Assembly (NCBI GenBank): GCA_012515695.1
Contig: JAAYXX010000263.1
Coordinates: 1-7,354, forward strand
Direction of reading: 5' to 3'
Origin: Chloroflexota bacterium
GTDB lineage: Bacteria; Chloroflexota; Anaerolineae; UBA1429
DNA: 7,354 nt
The notes below the pieces were generated by a model. It saw only the letters and a list, made by a program, of their open reading frames with translations, ran no database searches and was not told the DNA's origin. A program made the translations under genes and the position numbers. Numbering within the stretch: position 1 is the stretch's first letter; every line of letters begins with the position of its first letter. Positions 4,656 to 7,354 of this stretch are shown here, in pieces.

Positions 4656-7354
4656 GCGACGCCTCTACCATGGTCGTTCTGACCGGGGCCAACGGTTTTT
4701 TGGGGACATGGGTGGCCCGCGAACTCGTCGCCAGGCCGGAGTGCGCCATCATTGCCCTGATGCGCGCCGAGAACCAGGCCGCCGCCGAACAACGCTTGTG
4801 CCGCGCCTGGTGGGACTGGCCCGAGCTAGAGCAGGCCATCGGCAGCCGTGTGCAGGTGTTCTGTGGCGACGTTTGCCGCCCCCACCTGGGCCTGAACGAC
4901 GCGGATTACGCTGCCATCGTGCGCCAAACCACCCACATCATCCACACCGCCGCCGAATTGCAGCTCGACGCCCCCATCGCCACGCTGCGCCCTGTCAACG
5001 TCGAGGGGACCGCGCACGTCCTCGAATTGGCCCGCGAAGTGCAGCGCGATCACGGGCTTGTTCGGCTGGCCTACGTCTCCACGGCCTACGTGGCCGGTGG
5101 GCGCTCTGGGCCGGTGCCAGAGGACGCGCTCACCGACGCGTATGGCTTTTCGTCCTCCTACGAGCTGAGCAAGTACGAGGCCGAGCGCCTGGTGCAGGCG
5201 GCGCGAGACGAGTTGCCCATCTCGGTGTTTCGTCCGGGCATGATCGTGGGCGACTCGCAAACGGGAGCCATCCACACCTTTAACACGTTCTACTTTCCGC
5301 TGCGGCTGTATCTATCGCGGGGCTGGTGGATTCTGCCCGCCCGCCGCGATTCGTGGGTAAACATCGTGCCGGTGGATTATGTCGCGCAGGCCATCGTGCG
5401 GCTCACCTTTCACCCAGAGGCGGCGAGGCTGACATTTCACCTCACCGCGCCGACGGAATTATTGCCGCGTGTGGGCGAACTGGCCGATTTCGTCCACGAC
5501 TGGGCCAGGGCGCACCTGGGGCTGCGCCGCCCCCGGCCACTGCTCCTGCCGCTCTCCTTCCAGCGCGGGCGCTATCGCCCCGACCAGCGCCCCTCGCGCA
5601 TGCGCGGCACGCTAGCCGACCTGCGCGCACTGCTGCCCTACTTTGCCGAGCGCGCCGATTTTCGCCGGGACAACGTGGATCGGCTGCTTGGCCCCTACCC
5701 CTTGCGCTGGCAGGATTACATGCCGCACCTGCTCGAATACGCCGTCTATCGCGGGTTCCTGCACCAATCCGAACGCACCGTCCACGAACAGATCGTCTTT
5801 CGGCTGGCCCGTTCCAGCCGCCCCATCCGCTACTATGACATCGTGGAGGGCCAGGCCGCTGCCCGCAGCGCCGCAGACGTGCGCCAGCAGATGCTGGTCG
5901 CGGCGGACGCGTTGCGCGCGCTGGGCGTTCAGCCCGGTGACCGCGTCGCTATCGTCGGGCTGAACAGCACCCGCTATCTGGCCCTGGATGCCGCCATCGG
6001 CCTGGTGGGGGCGGCCAGCGTGCCCCTGTACTACACCAGCCCGCCCGCCGAGGTAGACCTGATCTTGCAGGCCAGCGGGGCCAGGCTGCTGCTAATCGGC
6101 GCGCCCTGTATCCTGGAGCGGCTCGACGAACTACAGACCAAAATCCCCGTGATCTCTTTTTGCCGGGAGGGCAGCCTGGACGAACTCCCGCCGTCGGTCA
6201 TGTCGTGGGCCGAGTTTCTGGCCCTGGGCGACACCCAGCAGGACACAACCCACGCGCCCGTCGGCCTGGGAGACATGGCCACGCTGCGCTATACGTCGGG
6301 CACGACAGGTCGCCCCAAGGGGGTCATCTTCCACCATGCCCACCTGCGCTGGATGGCCGAATGTATCGCCTCCCTGCTCCCCTGGCGAGTTCGCAACAAG
6401 CGGGGCACATGGCTCTCCTGCCTGCCCATGAGCCACGTGGTTGAAGGCATCCTGGCGACCTATGCGCCCTATTACCTGCCCACCTCCGTGGATATCTACT
6501 TTTTGGAGAACCTGCGCGAACTGCCCCAGGCGTTGAGACTCGTGCGCCCCACGGCCTTTTTCTCCGTGCCCCGCGTCTATGAAAAGGTCTGGGAGGCGTT
6601 CAGCCAGAGCCGCCTGGGTCGCCGCTACCTGGCCTTGCCCGACGGCCCGATTCGCCGGGCGCTGCGCCCGCTGATGCGGCGCGGCATCCTCAGAAAAGCA
6701 GGGCTTGACCGCTGCGCGCAATTGATCGTCGGCTCGGCTCCCGTGTCCACTGACCTGTTGCGTTCCTTCCGAGAGGTCGGCATCGAGATTCACAACGCCT
6801 ACGGCCTGACCGAAGCCCCGCTGGTAACGATCAACCGGGTGGGGCGCAATCGGCTGGGCACTGTCGGCGAGCCGCTGCCGCAAACAACCGTGCGTATCGC
6901 CGATGACGGGGAGGTGCTGGTGCGTGGGCCGCAAGTTACGGCGGGCTATTACGGCGAGCAACCCGACACCCTGTTCCGCGATGGCTGGCTGCTCACCGGC
7001 GACCTGGGCCACCTGACCGCCGAGGGGAGCCTGGTCATCTACGGGCGCGCCAAAGAGCTGCTCAAAACGTCCTACGGCAAGTTTGTGCATCCCTCCAAGG
7101 TCGAGGGGATGCTGCGCGAGCTTCCGGGCGTCGTCGAGGCGATGCTGCTGGGCGAGGGGCGGCCCTATTGCGTGGCTCTGCTATGGGTGGACGAGGACCA
7201 CCGGGATTCTGCTGCCGCCGCGCGAATATCCGACGGCATCGCCCAGATCAACACGCGCCTCAGCCACCCCGAACAGGTCAAACGCTGGGCCATTTTGCCC
7301 GCCAGCCTGTCCACCGAAAGGGGCGAACTCACCGCCAATCTCAAGCTCAAGCGG
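4652..7354 (+). CDS. Thioester reductase - acyl-CoA synthetase fusion, cut at the right edge
   Basis: I read 901 codons with no stop; the frame runs off the window. Residues 7-265 form a thioester-reductase-type extended SDR (NAD_binding_4): TGANGFLG (11-18) for NADP(H), YVSTAYVAG (141-149) with S143/T144, YELSK (170-174) with catalytic Y170 and K174, and IVPVDYVAQAI (238-248). Residues about 266-390 are a linker with no carrier-protein GxDS motif. From about 392 an adenylation domain of long-chain acyl-CoA synthetase type follows: GVQPGDRVAI (425-434), phosphate loop YTSGTTGRPKG (547-557), YGLTE (717-721), DGWLLTGDLG (777-786), YGRAKELLKTSYGKFV (797-812), and LTANLKLKR (893-901) with probable catalytic K898. 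Inferred role: activate a fatty acid and reduce the thioester to aldehyde or alcohol. Start is TTG, overlapping the upstream stop by 4 nt. The C-terminus is missing, so further domains may follow. Confidence 0.88.
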   Translation, partial: MSDASTMVVLTGANGFLGTWVARELVARPECAIIALMRAENQAAAEQRLCRAWWDWPELEQAIGSRVQVFCGDVCRPHLGLNDADYAAIVRQTTHIIHTAAELQLDAPIATLRPVNVEGTAHVLELAREVQRDHGLVRLAYVSTAYVAGGRSGPVPEDALTDAYGFSSSYELSKYEAERLVQAARDELPISVFRPGMIVGDSQTGAIHTFNTFYFPLRLYLSRGWWILPARRDSWVNIVPVDYVAQAIVRLTFHPEAARLTFHLTAPTELLPRVGELADFVHDWARAHLGLRRPRPLLLPLSFQRGRYRPDQRPSRMRGTLADLRALLPYFAERADFRRDNVDRLLGPYPLRWQDYMPHLLEYAVYRGFLHQSERTVHEQIVFRLARSSRPIRYYDIVEGQAAARSAADVRQQMLVAADALRALGVQPGDRVAIVGLNSTRYLALDAAIGLVGAASVPLYYTSPPAEVDLILQASGARLLLIGAPCILERLDELQTKIPVISFCREGSLDELPPSVMSWAEFLALGDTQQDTTHAPVGLGDMATLRYTSGTTGRPKGVIFHHAHLRWMAECIASLLPWRVRNKRGTWLSCLPMSHVVEGILATYAPYYLPTSVDIYFLENLRELPQALRLVRPTAFFSVPRVYEKVWEAFSQSRLGRRYLALPDGPIRRALRPLMRRGILRKAGLDRCAQLIVGSAPVSTDLLRSFREVGIEIHNAYGLTEAPLVTINRVGRNRLGTVGEPLPQTTVRIADDGEVLVRGPQVTAGYYGEQPDTLFRDGWLLTGDLGHLTAEGSLVIYGRAKELLKTSYGKFVHPSKVEGMLRELPGVVEAMLLGEGRPYCVALLWVDEDHRDSAAAARISDGIAQINTRLSHPEQVKRWAILPASLSTERGELTANLKLKR

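Noticed and set aside
5447..5821. Carrier-protein (phosphopantetheine) domain between reductase and ligase
   Set aside because: I looked for a GxDS-type motif and found none; the segment is better described as an unassigned linker.
6131..7090. 319-codon open frame on the minus strand
   Set aside because: It is antisense to the adenylation domain that carries TSGTTGRPKG, YGLTE and TGD motifs; the antisense translation shows no motif.

Overview
The window is GC-rich bacterial DNA with four real genes: one on the minus strand at the left and three on the plus strand. Protein style (a URO-D-like enzyme of the non-HemE kind, a CrtI/RetSat-like oxidoreductase, a pyruvyl-transferase-like protein and a lipid-activating multidomain enzyme) and the GC-rich palindromic repeats between genes remind me of Chloroflexota, Anaerolineae-like environmental genomes. 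That placement is an impression from style, not a proof. There is no 16S rRNA, tRNA or other marker to settle it.

Layout. Positions 1-182 are non-coding and dominated by nested inverted repeats. Positions 183-1289 (minus) encode a 368-residue URO-D superfamily protein. Positions 1290-1661 are a divergent intergenic region that carries a second GC-rich palindromic element sharing sequence with the first. Positions 1662-3170 (plus) encode a 502-residue CrtI/RetSat-like FAD oxidoreductase. It is followed by a clear rho-independent terminator (3265-3296) and a perfect 20-bp palindrome (3360-3379). Then comes a two-gene unit: a 420-residue polysaccharide pyruvyl transferase family protein (3393-4655), overlapping by 4 nt a very long reading frame that starts at TTG 4652 and is still open at the last base (7354).

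The long frame is the most interesting object. It has 901 codons without a stop and fuses an N-terminal thioester-reductase-type Rossmann domain to a long-chain acyl-CoA-synthetase-type adenylation domain. This is the reverse of the adenylation-carrier-reductase order of carboxylic acid reductases, and no carrier motif lies between the domains. The frame breaks off inside the last adenylation motif, so the rest of the protein is outside the window. The reductase-then-ligase order recalls, from memory, the start of the multidomain ether-lipid enzyme ElbD of myxobacteria.

How they may work together (inference): the long enzyme could activate a fatty acid and reduce it to a fatty aldehyde or alcohol for an ether lipid, wax or similar product. 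The co-translated pyruvyl-transferase-like protein could decorate a polar head group or cell-surface glycan in the same pathway. The FAD oxidoreductase could act on a polyunsaturated or isoprenoid chain, but the terminator makes it a separate transcription unit, so its link is only positional. The URO-D-like gene is divergent and has no visible functional tie to the others.
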